A stretch of 64,000 bases of DNA from Verrucomicrobiota bacterium (GTDB lineage Bacteria; Verrucomicrobiota; Verrucomicrobiia; Opitutales; UBA953), in contig VHDL01000007.1 of the NCBI GenBank assembly GCA_016871415.1, positions 62,001 to 126,000 of the forward strand, given 5' to 3'. The notes under the pieces were generated by a model, which did no database searches, was not told the DNA's origin, and worked only from the letters and a program-made list of their open reading frames with translations. How positions within the stretch are numbered: position 1 is the stretch's first letter; every line of letters begins with the position of its first letter. Of this stretch, positions 17,931 to 28,900 are shown piece after piece. The position numbers and the translations under genes were made by a program.

Positions 17931-18024
17931 GCGTCCTCAGGAGTGAAGCCTCGTCGGCGGTGATGACCAGCGAGAAAGGGCGCGGACCCTTGCCAACCGA
18001 CGCCTCATCCGTCCAGTGAGCGGC

Positions 18025-18837
18025 ATGCCCGAGCTGGCCGAGGTGGAGTATTTCCGGAAGCGCTGGGACCCCGGCCTGGGCCGCAGGGTCACGGAGGTCC
18101 GTCTCCCCCGCGCGACCCGCCCGACGCGCGGGCTCACGGCGGCGAAGCTCCACGCGGCCCTGGAGGGACGGCGGCTCCGCGCTTCGTTCGCCGCCGCCAA
18201 GCAGATGGCCTTCCGGTTCGAAGGCGGAATCTGGCTCGGCATCCATCTGGGCATGACGGGCCGCACGGAGTGCGTCGGCGCCGAAGGCACGCCGCCCCAT
18301 GAGGCGCTCTCGTTGCTCATGTCGGGCGGCCGACGGCTGGTGTTCGCCGATCCGCGTCAGTTCGGCCGCGTCCGGCTCTGGATGGGTCCGGGCGAGCCGG
18401 ACTGGTGGAGCGCGATCGCGCCGGCCGTCCTGTCCGACGCGTTCACCGAGGAGGCGGTGGCGGAATTTCTCCGGCGCCGCGCGCGCTCACCGATCAAGGC
18501 GGTGCTGCTCATGCAGGAGCGCTTCCCCGGCGTGGGCAACTGGATGGCCGACGAGGTCCTCTGGCGCGCAGGCTTCCATCCGCGCGCCAAGGCGGGCGCC
18601 TTCGGCCCGGTCTCCGTCCGCCGCCTCCATGCGACGCTGCGCGAGGTCTGCGCCGATGCGCTGCGCGTGATCGGCAAGGACTGGTCGGATCCGCCCGACG
18701 GCTGGCTCTTCAACCACCGCTGGGAGGACGGCGGCGTCTGTCCTCGCACCCGCGCCCCGCTGCGCCGGGCGGAGGTCGGCGGCCGCACGGCGTGTTGGTC
18801 GCCGGCCCGGCAGCGTCTCGGCGCCGAACGCCGTTGA
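18025..18837 (+). CDS. mutM: Fpg/Nei-family DNA glycosylase with degenerate (zincless) finger
   Basis: This 270-residue base-excision repair enzyme must start at ATG 18025, because the catalytic Pro has to be residue 2 (MPELAEVEYF); a GTG at 18016 would bury it. The catalytic Glu3, the AAKQMAF lysine, HLGMTG, and the helix-two-turn-helix block PGVGNWMADEVLWRAG are present. The C-terminal zinc finger is not intact: of the four Cys, only C239 remains, and the others are T242, S259 and R262. The GGR arginine (R254) is kept, so the finger shape may survive without zinc as in NEIL1. It may be specialised towards a different lesion. Followed 31 bp later by rsmD. Confidence 0.88.
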   Translation: MPELAEVEYFRKRWDPGLGRRVTEVRLPRATRPTRGLTAAKLHAALEGRRLRASFAAAKQMAFRFEGGIWLGIHLGMTGRTECVGAEGTPPHEALSLLMSGGRRLVFADPRQFGRVRLWMGPGEPDWWSAIAPAVLSDAFTEEAVAEFLRRRARSPIKAVLLMQERFPGVGNWMADEVLWRAGFHPRAKAGAFGPVSVRRLHATLREVCADALRVIGKDWSDPPDGWLFNHRWEDGGVCPRTRAPLRRAEVGGRTACWSPARQRLGAERR

Positions 18838-18868
18838 CCGAAGGAAGTCGGCGGGCGAAAGTGCGCGC

Positions 18869-19420
18869 ATGCGCGTCACCGGCGGCCGAGCCCGCGGCAT
18901 CCAGCTCCGCGTGCCGGCCAAGGGCGGCGTGCGGCCGGCCACCGACTATATCCGTGAGGCGGTGTTCAGCTCGCTCGCCGCATCCGTCCCCGACGCGGAC
19001 GTGCTGGACCTCTTCGCCGGCACGGGCGCCTACGCCCTGGAGGCGCTGAGCCGCGGCGCGGCCCGGGCGACCTGCGTCGACCTGCGCGCCGGTTCCGAGA
19101 TCGCCGCCAACGCCGCCGCGGTCGCCAAGTCGATGGGGCTCGCGTCGCTGCCGCTCACGGTCGAGACGGGCGATGCGCTCCGCTCACGTGCGTCAGGCCA
19201 CGACCTTGTCTTCGCCGATCCGCCCTGGGACCTCTGGGAGACGCGCGGCGCGGAGGTCTCGGCCGCGGCCTGCGCCGCGGCGGGTGAAGGCGCGCACGTC
19301 CGCGTGGTGCTCGAGGCGCCGGGCGGACAGGCCGTCCCCGTCCCCGAGGGCTGGCGCCTGCGCAAGCTCATCGGCAAGGGCCGCGGGCAGCCCTCGGCGC
19401 ACGTGCTCTCCCGCGCCTGA
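18869..19420 (+). CDS. rsmD: 16S rRNA (guanine(966)-N(2))-methyltransferase
   Basis: This 183-residue SAM-dependent methyltransferase has the RsmD N-terminus MRVTGGRARGIQLRVP, VRPATDYIREAVFSSL, the SAM motif DLFAGTGAYALEALSRGA and the catalytic DPPW (VFADPPWDLWE). It modifies G966 of 16S rRNA during 30S assembly. Its stop abuts the rsmE stop exactly (TGATCA), so two 16S rRNA methyltransferase genes converge here. Confidence 0.93.
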   Translation: MRVTGGRARGIQLRVPAKGGVRPATDYIREAVFSSLAASVPDADVLDLFAGTGAYALEALSRGAARATCVDLRAGSEIAANAAAVAKSMGLASLPLTVETGDALRSRASGHDLVFADPPWDLWETRGAEVSAAACAAAGEGAHVRVVLEAPGGQAVPVPEGWRLRKLIGKGRGQPSAHVLSRA

Positions 19421-20158
19421 TCAGCCGTCGAGCGGACGGTGCGCGCGCCATGCGCCGAGCGCCGACAGCATCAGCGCGCCGCCGACGAGCGCCGCGGCCT
19501 CGACGCGCAGCACGCGGTCGCCGAGGTGCAGCAGGGTGAAGCCGGCCGCGCGCAGCGCCCTGCGTTCGCCGTCCGACCATCCGCGCTCCGGCCCCACCGC
19601 GAGCACGGCCGCTCCGGCGTCACGCGTCTCCGCCGTGAGGGGGCCCTCGGCCTCATAGGGATCCAGCGCGACGCGCAGTCCGCCTTCGGGCAGTCCTGAG
19701 AGCGCCTCCGCGAGCGAAGCGTGCACGCCGACCGCGGGCACCAGCGCCGAGCAAGCCTGCTCGGCTCCCTTGCGCGCGTGCTCGCGCCATTCCCCGTCGC
19801 GCCAGAGCGAGCTGCCCGCGTACGCGGGGTCGCCTTTGTCCGGCGTGAAGAAGCGGATCTCGCCGACGCCGAGGCTCGCCAGGTCGTGCAGCACCTTGCG
19901 CGCCGTCTGCGGCCGCGGCAGCCCGACCAGCGCCGTGAGCGGCAGACGCCGCTGCGGCTCCTTTTCCCATGCGACCGAGAAGCGCAGCGCCGTTCCGCAT
20001 TCCTTCACCTGCGCGATTCCGCGGAGACCGTTCTCGACCCCCACGTGGAACGTGCCGCCGGGTCGCAGCCCGACCGTCGTGAGGAGGTGGGCGGCCCGCG
20101 GGTCCTCGGCGGGGATGCCCGTGGCGACTTCGTCCTCGGTGATCAGCACCAGGTTCAC
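19421..20158 (-). CDS. rsmE: 16S rRNA (uracil(1498)-N(3))-methyltransferase
   Basis: This 245-residue SPOUT-family enzyme starts at a GTG. The knot region is recognisable by VGLPRPQTARKVLHDLASLGV, LAVGPERGWSDGERRAL and LGDRVLRVEAAALVGG, which correspond to the family GPEGGF and LGxRILRxETA motifs. The N-terminal PUA-like part is present. It methylates U1498 of 16S rRNA. It is divergent from pdxH and converges on rsmD with no spacer. Confidence 0.92.
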   Translation of the reverse strand: MNLVLITEDEVATGIPAEDPRAAHLLTTVGLRPGGTFHVGVENGLRGIAQVKECGTALRFSVAWEKEPQRRLPLTALVGLPRPQTARKVLHDLASLGVGEIRFFTPDKGDPAYAGSSLWRDGEWREHARKGAEQACSALVPAVGVHASLAEALSGLPEGGLRVALDPYEAEGPLTAETRDAGAAVLAVGPERGWSDGERRALRAAGFTLLHLGDRVLRVEAAALVGGALMLSALGAWRAHRPLDG

Positions 20159-20250
20159 TGCGTCAGAGTGCTCCCGTCGTCGGCACTGGCGAGAGGGAAG
20201 GGCGGCCCGGACTTGCCTGCCGGCCCCGGCCCGATAGGTTTGGCGGCCTG

Positions 20251-20886
20251 ATGGACCTCTCGGAACTGCGCAAAGAATATGCGGATCACGGTCTGGACCG
20301 CCACGAGCTGCAGGCCGACCCCCTCGAGCAGTTCCGTCACTGGTTCGCCCAGGCGAAGACCGCGGGCATCGTCGAGCCCAACGCGATGGTCCTATCTACG
20401 ACCGATGCCCAGGGGTGTCCGTCATCCCGCACCGTCCTTCTCAAGGCGGCCGATCCTGACGGATTCTGCTTTTTCACGAATTACGGTAGCCGCAAGGGCG
20501 CCCATCTCGCCAAAGACGCCCGGGCCACCCTCCTGTTCCCTTGGTTTTCCCTGGAGCGACAGATTCACATAACTGGCTCTGTGACAAAGACTTCGGAGGA
20601 AGAGTCCATCGCTTATTTCGCCCGAAGGCCCTACGGCAGCCAGCTCGGCGCTTTGGTCTCCGAGCAGAGTCAGGTCATTCCCGATCGCCAATACTTGGAG
20701 ACCCGTCTGGCGGCGCTGCGAGCCCAGCATCCCGAAGGCAAAGTGCCCAAGCCGGCGAACTGGGGAGGGTATAGGCTCAAGCCTGATAGCTTTGAGTTTT
20801 GGCAGGGTCGTACCAATCGACTGCACGACCGCTTCCTCTATGTCAGGAAGGCGGCCGGCTGGGAGATAACCCGATTGGCGCCCTGA
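20251..20886 (+). CDS. pdxH: Pyridoxamine/pyridoxine 5'-phosphate oxidase
   Basis: This 211-residue FMN enzyme makes pyridoxal 5'-phosphate. The blocks [48 protein letters not shown] and the C-terminal [23 protein letters not shown] are characteristic, and the length is standard. Codons are less GC-biased than in the ATP synthase genes that follow. There is no partner gene beside it; the PLP made here would serve the aminotransferases elsewhere in the window. Confidence 0.95.
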   Translation: [211 protein letters not shown]

Positions 20887-21004
20887 GGTCACCTGATAAG
20901 CATATCTAATGAAGGGTGGGGCGGCGGGCTTACTCCCCCCGACCATTCTGGCGAGGTGTTGACCAGTGGTGGGGCAGGTTGTTCACCAGAACCCTGCATC
21001 ACCG
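20887..21004 (+). promoter_or_regulatory. Leader of the ATP synthase operon
   Basis: The spacer between pdxH and atpB must carry the operon promoter unless transcription reads through from pdxH. It contains an AT-rich patch AAGCATATCTAATG at about 20898-20911, where TATCTA could act as a -10, and a TTGACC at 20959-20964 that resembles a -35 but has no good -10 behind it. No Shine-Dalgarno sequence precedes the atpB ATG at 21005. Promoter assignment is weak. Confidence 0.3.
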
Positions 21005-21856
21005 ATGCCTTTCCTGTCACAAGTCCTCTCCGCGGCCCCCTCCGGCCTCCTCGCCGCCTCCGAGGGCGTGAAGCCGAACGCCACCGACCTCTTCCAAATC
21101 GGGGGTTACTGGATCTCCAACTCCATCCTCACGACCTGGATCGTCGCCGCCCTCATCATCCTCGCCGTCCGCATCGCGGTCGGCACGCCCAAGCTCATCC
21201 CGGGCAAGGGGCAGGCCGTCGTGGAAGGTCTGGCGCAGGGACTGCGCGACGCCCTCGAGCCCATCGTCGGCAAGCAGATGATCGGCCGCGTCTTCCCGCT
21301 GCTCTGCGGCTTCTTCGTGTTCATCCTCCTCATGAACTGGAGCGGACTCCTCCCCGGAGTCGGCACCCTGAAGTTCATGCACGAGGGCCACTGGGAGGAC
21401 GCCATCCGCCCCGCGAACTCCGACCTCAACACCACCCTCGCCCTCTCCGTCGTCTCCTTCGCCGCGTGGACCTACTTCGTGCTGCGCTACGCCGGACTCA
21501 AGGTCCTCGTCTTCGACCTCTTCGGCAACAAGGCCGACAAGAAGGAGATTGGCCTGCCCATGTGGCTGATGCTCAGCTTCATCTTCCTCGGCGTCGGCGG
21601 CATCGAGGTCGTCTCCATCCTCTTCCGCCTCATCTCCCTTTCGTTCCGTCTCTACGGCAACGTCTTCGGCGGCGAGAACCTCATCCACTCCCTCGGCGGA
21701 CTCATGCCCTACGTGATTCCCGCCGTCGCCGGTCTGCTCGAAGTGCTGGTCGGCCTCATCCAGGCCTTCGTCTTCACGCTCCTCTCCGCCGTCTACATCG
21801 GCCTCATCTGCAACCACGAGGGCGGACATCACGAGGAGGAGGGCCACGCCCACTGA
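21005..21856 (+). CDS. atpB: ATP synthase F0 subunit a
   Basis: This 283-residue membrane subunit forms the proton path against the c-ring. Membrane helices are visible at IVAALIILAVRIAV, FPLLCGFFVFILLMNW, WLMLSFIFLGVGGIEVV and the C-terminal VGLIQAFVFTLLSAVYIGLI. The essential stator arginine lies in SLSFRLYGNVFGGENL. ATG 21005 (MPFLSQVL) is preferred over a GTG at 20966 that adds 13 residues. The C-terminal tail is His/Glu-rich. It is the first gene of the operon; no atpI is visible upstream. Confidence 0.95.
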   Translation: MPFLSQVLSAAPSGLLAASEGVKPNATDLFQIGGYWISNSILTTWIVAALIILAVRIAVGTPKLIPGKGQAVVEGLAQGLRDALEPIVGKQMIGRVFPLLCGFFVFILLMNWSGLLPGVGTLKFMHEGHWEDAIRPANSDLNTTLALSVVSFAAWTYFVLRYAGLKVLVFDLFGNKADKKEIGLPMWLMLSFIFLGVGGIEVVSILFRLISLSFRLYGNVFGGENLIHSLGGLMPYVIPAVAGLLEVLVGLIQAFVFTLLSAVYIGLICNHEGGHHEEEGHAH

Positions 21857-21927
21857 ACTTTCGCGGCGCGTGACCTGCCGGGACTTCCCCGGGCGGCGCG
21901 CCGAGGACCAAACCAAAAACAAACAAC

Positions 21928-22131
21928 ATGATTATCGCTCAAATCACCGGTTCCCTTCCCGCCGCCGCCGGCTGCCTCGCCGCCGCCATCGGCGTGGGTC
22001 TCGTCGGCGCCAAGGCCGTCGAGTCCGTGGGTCGCAACCCCGAGGCCTCGGGCAAGATCCTCGTCCAGTCCATCCTGGGCATGGCTCTCGCCGAAGCCGT
22101 CGCGTTCTACGCGATCTTCCTCGCGAAGTGA
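21928..22131 (+). CDS. atpE: ATP synthase F0 subunit c
   Basis: This 67-residue proteolipid hairpin has a glycine/alanine-rich first helix, the polar loop SVGRNPEA and a second helix with the ion-carrying Glu56 in MALAEAVAFYA. Sodium-type c subunits have a Gln in helix 1 and Ser/Thr after the Glu; here there is no such Gln and Ala follows the Glu, so the ring should carry protons. The start is preceded by an A-rich leader (AACCAAAAACAAACAAC, 21911-21927) rather than a Shine-Dalgarno sequence, which may support the high expression needed for a c-ring. Confidence 0.96.
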   Translation: MIIAQITGSLPAAAGCLAAAIGVGLVGAKAVESVGRNPEASGKILVQSILGMALAEAVAFYAIFLAK

Positions 22132-22203
22132 CCGGAATCGCGGCGTGGCCCCGCAAGGGGCCCGCCGCCCCCCTTTCCCAGCGCTGAAATCTTCCCGATC
22201 TCC

Positions 22204-22773
22204 ATGACGACCTTCTCCCTCCTCGCCGCCGCCGATGCCGCCGCCGCCAAGTCCGGCAATCCGGTGGACGACATCATCCGGCTCTTCGGCAGCTTCGGCG
22301 TCGACTGGCACCACCTCCTGCCGCAGCTGGTGAACTTCGCCCTGCTGGTCTTCGTCCTCTACCGCTACGCCATCCGTCCCGCCCTCGGCCAGATGGAGGA
22401 GCGCAACCGCCTCATCGCCCAGGGACTCGCCGACGCCAAGGCCGCCGAGCAGCGCCTCGCCGACGCCCAGAAGGCGGCCGACGCCAAGCTCAACGCCGCC
22501 GCCGACGAATCCGCCCGCGTGCTCGCCGAGGCGCGCGCCTCCGCCGCCAAGACCGTCGAGGCCGCCAAGTCCGAAGCCGCCGCCGCCGCCGCCGAAGTCC
22601 TCCGCAAGGGACAGGCCGCGCTCGAGGCCGATCGCGCCCGCATGCTCAACGAAGTGCGCGGGGAACTCGCCCGTCTCGTCGTCGACGCCTCCGGTAAGGT
22701 CCTCGGCCAGACCCTGGACGACGCCCAGCGCGCCCGCCTCAACGAGGCCGCCGCCAAGGAGCTCGCCCGCTGA
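22204..22773 (+). CDS. atpF: ATP synthase F0 subunit b
   Basis: This 189-residue peripheral-stalk subunit has one N-terminal membrane helix at about residues 40-56 (LVNFALLVFVLYRYAI), followed by a continuous Ala/Glu/Lys-rich helix that forms the stalk dimer. The stretch before the membrane helix is longer than in E. coli (about 38 residues, starting MTTFSLLAAADAAAAKSG), which could include an uncleaved or cleaved leader. It lies between atpE and atpH in the usual order. Confidence 0.94.
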   Translation: MTTFSLLAAADAAAAKSGNPVDDIIRLFGSFGVDWHHLLPQLVNFALLVFVLYRYAIRPALGQMEERNRLIAQGLADAKAAEQRLADAQKAADAKLNAAADESARVLAEARASAAKTVEAAKSEAAAAAAEVLRKGQAALEADRARMLNEVRGELARLVVDASGKVLGQTLDDAQRARLNEAAAKELAR

Positions 22774-22778
22774 GCGCC

Positions 22779-23174
22779 ATGTCCGCGTCCGTCCGAGCCG
22801 AAGCCAGGCGACTCCTCGCGCTCTCCCTCGAGGGAGGCGCCGTCTCGTCCGACCGCGTCGCCGCGATGCTCGCGGCGCTGACCGGCTCGCGCCCCGCCCA
22901 CACCCTCCGCCCGCTGCTGCGCGCCTACCTCGCCGCCGTGCGCCGCGAGCTCGCCCGGAGCGAGGCCACCATCGAGCACGCCGGACCCCTCTCCCCGGAG
23001 CAGGCCGCCGCCGTGGCCGCCCACTTCAGCCGCGCCCTCGGCCGCCCCGTGCGTCCCGTCGCGCGCCGCAATGACTCCCTCCTCGCCGGCTTCCGCGTGC
23101 GCGTGGGCGACGACGTGACCGACCTCACCGCCTCCGCGCGCCTCCGCGCGCTCGAGCGATCCCTCTCCGCCTGA
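22779..23174 (+). CDS. atpH: ATP synthase F1 subunit delta, short form
   Basis: The 131-residue protein sits in the atpH position and ends with the delta-type block [28 protein letters not shown]. It is about 45-50 residues shorter than typical delta subunits (about 175-180). The missing part falls in the N-terminal domain that binds the alpha subunit, although some helical sequence ([25 protein letters not shown]) remains. There is no frameshift or upstream in-frame start that would restore it. It should connect the b stalk to F1. Confidence 0.88.
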   Translation: MSASVRAEARRLLALSLEGGAVSSDRVAAMLAALTGSRPAHTLRPLLRAYLAAVRRELARSEATIEHAGPLSPEQAAAVAAHFSRALGRPVRPVARRNDSLLAGFRVRVGDDVTDLTASARLRALERSLSA

Positions 23175-23202
23175 ACCAACCCCTTCGAATTACCAACATA
23201 AC

Positions 23203-24729
23203 ATGAGCAACGCGATCGAACAGATCCAGAAAGCCATCGCCGGCCTCGACGCCCGCGCCGGCAAGTCCAACGTCGGCACCATCGTCTCCCTCGCGGACGG
23301 CGTCGCCGCCATCGACGGCCTTTCCGGCGTGATGATGAACGAGATGGTCGAGTTCCCCGGAGGCCTGCAGGGCGTCGCCCTCAACCTGGCCGAGGACACC
23401 GTCGGCTGCGTCGTCATGGGCGACATCTCCAAGCTCAAGGAAGGCATGGAGGCCAAGACCACCGGCCGCCTCCTCTCCGTCCCCGTCGGCAAGGGTCTGC
23501 TCGGACGCGTCGTCGACGCGCTCGGCAATCCCGTGGACGGCAAGGGCCCCCTCCAGTCCACGGAGCGCTACCCCGTCGAGAAGATCGCCCCGGGCATCAT
23601 GCCCCGCAAGTCCGTCGACCAGCCGATGCAGACCGGCATCATGGCCATCGACGCCATGATCCCGATCGGCCGCGGCCAGCGCGAGCTCATCATCGGCGAC
23701 CGCGCGACCGGCAAGACCACCATCGCGATCGACACCATCATCAACCAGGCCAACGCCAACCGCGTCGGCCTCGCCTCAGGCGACAAGAACTTCCGCCCCG
23801 TCTACTCGATCTACGTCGCCGTCGGTGCCAAGAACTCCTCCATCGCCCGCACCATCGGCACCCTGGAGCGCGCCGGCGCCCTCGAGTTCTGCGTGGTCGT
23901 CGCCGCCCCCGCCGCGGACAACGCCGCCAACCAGGTCTTCGCGCCCTTCTCGGGCACGGCCATCGGCGAGTGGTTCATGGAGAACGGTCATGACGCCCTC
24001 ATCGTCTACGACGACCTCTCCAAGCACGCCGCCGCCTACCGCCAGATCTCCCTGATCCTGAAGCGCCCCTCCGGCCGCGAAGCCTACCCGGGCGACGTGT
24101 TCTACCTCCACTCCCGCCTCCTCGAGCGCTCCGCGCGCCTCGCCGGCAAGGGCTCGCTCACCGCGCTGCCCATCATCGAGACGCAGGCCGGCGACGTGTC
24201 CGCCTACATCCCGACCAACGTCATCTCGATCACCGACGGCCAGGTCTTCCTCCAGACCGACCTCTTCAACCAGGGCATCCGACCCGCCGTCTCGGTCGGC
24301 CTCTCCGTCTCTCGCGTCGGTTCCGCCGCGCAGATCAAGGCCTTCAAGCAGGTCGCCGGCAAGGTGAAGGGCGAGCTCGCCCAGTACCGCGAGCTGGCCG
24401 CCTTCGCGCAGTTCGGCTCCGACCTCGATGCGCAGACCAAGGGCGTCCTCGACAAGGGAGACCGCTTCGTCGAGCTCTTCAAGCAGCCCCCGAACGCGCC
24501 CAAGTCCGCCGAGATCCAGGTCGCGCTCATCTGGGCCATGCAGAACGGCTTCTTCTCCGACGTCGCCGTGAAGTCCGTCCAGGCCGCCGCCGCCGGACTG
24601 CAGACGCATCTCGAGTCCGCCAAGCCCGCCTCCCTCGCCCGCATCCGCGTCGGCGAGAAGATCGACGACGCGATGGCCGCCGAGCTGAAGTCCGCCTGCG
24701 ACGTCTGGAAGCGCTCCTTCAAGGCCTGA
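23203..24729 (+). CDS. atpA: ATP synthase F1 subunit alpha
   Basis: This 508-residue non-catalytic nucleotide-binding subunit has P-loop GDRATGKT, the N-terminal block [34 protein letters not shown] and [20 protein letters not shown]. Length and domain order are standard. The leader AATTACCAACATAACATG again lacks a Shine-Dalgarno sequence. Together with beta it forms the catalytic hexamer. Confidence 0.98.
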   Translation: MSNAIEQIQKAIAGLDARAGKSNVGTIVSLADGVAAIDGLSGVMMNEMVEFPGGLQGVALNLAEDTVGCVVMGDISKLKEGMEAKTTGRLLSVPVGKGLLGRVVDALGNPVDGKGPLQSTERYPVEKIAPGIMPRKSVDQPMQTGIMAIDAMIPIGRGQRELIIGDRATGKTTIAIDTIINQANANRVGLASGDKNFRPVYSIYVAVGAKNSSIARTIGTLERAGALEFCVVVAAPAADNAANQVFAPFSGTAIGEWFMENGHDALIVYDDLSKHAAAYRQISLILKRPSGREAYPGDVFYLHSRLLERSARLAGKGSLTALPIIETQAGDVSAYIPTNVISITDGQVFLQTDLFNQGIRPAVSVGLSVSRVGSAAQIKAFKQVAGKVKGELAQYRELAAFAQFGSDLDAQTKGVLDKGDRFVELFKQPPNAPKSAEIQVALIWAMQNGFFSDVAVKSVQAAAAGLQTHLESAKPASLARIRVGEKIDDAMAAELKSACDVWKRSFKA

Positions 24730-24752
24730 TCCCTCCCCGCTGAACGCACGCC

Positions 24753-27091
<2,339 letters not shown>

Positions 27092-27095
27092 ACGC

Positions 27096-27530
27096 ATGCC
27101 GCTCATGGTCGAGATCGTCACGCCTGACCGGCGCGCCTTCCAGGGCGAGGCCGCGCTCGTGAACCTGCCCACTTCCATGGGCGGCATCGGCGTCCTGCCC
27201 GGACACCAGCCGATCACCACGCTCATCGCTGCCGGGGAGGTCGTGCTCACGCAGGCCGACGGCAAGGTGGTCCGTCTCGCGGTCGACAAGGGCTTCGCCC
27301 GCGTCCTCGCCGACAAGGTCTCGGTCGTCACCGAGGCCGCCATCGACGAGGCCAAGATCGACCTCAAGGCGATTGAGACGGCCGAGGAGCGCGCCCGCGC
27401 CGCGGTCGCCGCCGCCCGCGGCCAGAAGCACATCGATTCCGCCGAGCTCGCCAAGATGGAGCAGATCCTGCGGTTCGCCGCGGTGCAGCGCCTCATCAAG
27501 GGACGCTCCTCGCCGGGCCTGACGGACTGA
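27096..27530 (+). CDS. atpC: ATP synthase F1 subunit epsilon
   Basis: This 144-residue subunit begins MPLMVEIVTPDRRAFQGEA and has the beta-sandwich signature GGIGVLPGHQPITTLIAAGEV, followed by a C-terminal two-helix part rich in Ala and Glu (AIETAEERARAAVAAA). It links the rotor to the c-ring and can inhibit hydrolysis through the C-terminal helices, which are kept here. It is the last gene of the operon. No clear hairpin-plus-T-run terminator follows in 27531-27622. Confidence 0.94.
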   Translation: MPLMVEIVTPDRRAFQGEAALVNLPTSMGGIGVLPGHQPITTLIAAGEVVLTQADGKVVRLAVDKGFARVLADKVSVVTEAAIDEAKIDLKAIETAEERARAAVAAARGQKHIDSAELAKMEQILRFAAVQRLIKGRSSPGLTD

Positions 27531-27622
27531 CCAGCCGTTTCTCGGTGCCCGTCCGCCGTTAATCGGCCTACGCGCGCCAAGCGGAACTTGCCCCTCCTCC
27601 CGCGCGGGGCATCTTCTGCCGT

Positions 27623-28441
27623 GTGATTAGATCTGCGGTCACGGTCTCTCTCGTCGCCCAGGCCCGGGGCGGACCGTTCGTCTACTGGGACGGACTGGAG
27701 GCCGCCGCCGCGTCCGCCGCCCGCCACGGGTTCGATGCGCTCGAGGTCTTCGCGCCTTCCGCCGCCTCGGTCGACCGTCCGGCGCTGCGGGCCTTGCTCG
27801 AGCGCCACGGACTCGCGGCCGCGGCCTTCGGCACCGGCGGCGGCTGGATCGTCCACAGGTGGCACCTGACGCACGCCGACGCCTCCGTCCGCAAGGAGGC
27901 CCGGGAGTTCATCCGCGCGGTCATCGACCTGGGCGGGGAATTCAAGGCGCCCGCCATCATCGGCTCGATGCAGGGCAAGGCCGAGGGCGAGGTCTCCCGC
28001 GACCGGGCCCTGGACTGGCTGGCGGAAGCCCTCGCGGACCTCGGCGCCCACGCCTCGCGCCACGGCGTGCCGCTCCTCTACGAGCCGCTCAACCGCTACG
28101 AGACCAACCTGCTCAACCGCCAGCTCGACGCCGCGCGGTTCTTGGATTCCCGCGGCATCGCCAACGTGAGGCTGCTCTGCGACCTCTTCCACATGAACAT
28201 CGAGGAAGCCTCGCTTGCCGGAACGCTCCGCGCCTGCGGCCGCCACGTAGGCCATGTCCATTTCGCCGACAGCGACCGCCGGGCGGTCGGCTTCGGCCAC
28301 ACCGATGTCGCGCCGGTCGTCGCCGCGCTGCGCGAGATCGCTTACGAAGGCTATCTTTCCGCCGAGGTCCTGCCCCTGCCCGACTCCGAGGTCGCCTCCG
28401 CCCGGACGATGCAGTCCTTCCGCGCCCATCTGCCCCGCTAA
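27623..28441 (+). CDS. Sugar isomerase/epimerase, TIM-barrel family
   Basis: This 272-residue AP-endonuclease-2-like TIM barrel starts at a GTG. Metal-ligand positions fit the family: Glu in YEPLNRYETN, Asp and His in LLCDLFHMN, His in HVHFADSDR and Glu in LSAEVLPL. Members include hydroxypyruvate isomerase, ketose 3-epimerases and inositol enzymes. Here it heads a five-gene run with a fucose mutarotase-like gene, so it probably acts on a 6-deoxy sugar or its breakdown product. fucU-like starts 4 bp after its stop. Confidence 0.82.
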   Translation: MIRSAVTVSLVAQARGGPFVYWDGLEAAAASAARHGFDALEVFAPSAASVDRPALRALLERHGLAAAAFGTGGGWIVHRWHLTHADASVRKEAREFIRAVIDLGGEFKAPAIIGSMQGKAEGEVSRDRALDWLAEALADLGAHASRHGVPLLYEPLNRYETNLLNRQLDAARFLDSRGIANVRLLCDLFHMNIEEASLAGTLRACGRHVGHVHFADSDRRAVGFGHTDVAPVVAALREIAYEGYLSAEVLPLPDSEVASARTMQSFRAHLPR

Positions 28442-28445
28442 GACC

Positions 28446-28892
28446 ATGCTCAAGCACCAGCTCATCCACCCCAAGATCTCCGAGGTGCTCGCCCGCGCCG
28501 GACACCACTCGGTCATCCTCATCGCCGACGGCAACTACCCCGCCTGGACCAAGCGCGGACCCAACGCCGAGCTGGTCTCACTCAACCTCTCGCCGGGCAT
28601 CCCGACCGTCGCGCAGGTGCTGCGCGCGGTGCTCAGCGCCGTGCCCGTCGACGCGGTCAACACGATGGGCATCCCCGCCGACGACGCCTACGCGCAGAAG
28701 GGCGAGCCGCCCGTCTGGACTGATTTCCGCAAGGAGATCGCAGCCGCCGGACTCAAGCTGGTGCTGCAGCCAGTCCTAAAGTGGGACTTCTACAAGGCCG
28801 TCGAATCCCCCGATCACATCCTAACCGTCCAGACGGGCGACCAGGCCCTCTGGGGCAACGTCCTCCTCACCGTCGGCTGCCGCACCGGCTGA
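28446..28892 (+). CDS. RbsD/FucU-family sugar mutarotase
   Basis: This 148-residue protein resembles L-fucose mutarotase (FucU) and D-ribose pyranase (RbsD): HPKISEVLARAGHHSVILIADGNYP has the conserved His and Asp-Gly-Asn-Tyr-Pro region, and PVDAVNTMG follows. Such enzymes speed the exchange of sugar anomers or ring forms before catabolism. ATG 28446 is preferred over earlier in-frame codons that overlap the TIM-barrel gene. Neighbours support L-fucose over ribose as the substrate, since no ribokinase or ribose transporter is visible. Confidence 0.82.
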   Translation: MLKHQLIHPKISEVLARAGHHSVILIADGNYPAWTKRGPNAELVSLNLSPGIPTVAQVLRAVLSAVPVDAVNTMGIPADDAYAQKGEPPVWTDFRKEIAAAGLKLVLQPVLKWDFYKAVESPDHILTVQTGDQALWGNVLLTVGCRTG

Positions 28893-28900
28893 ATTTTTTC

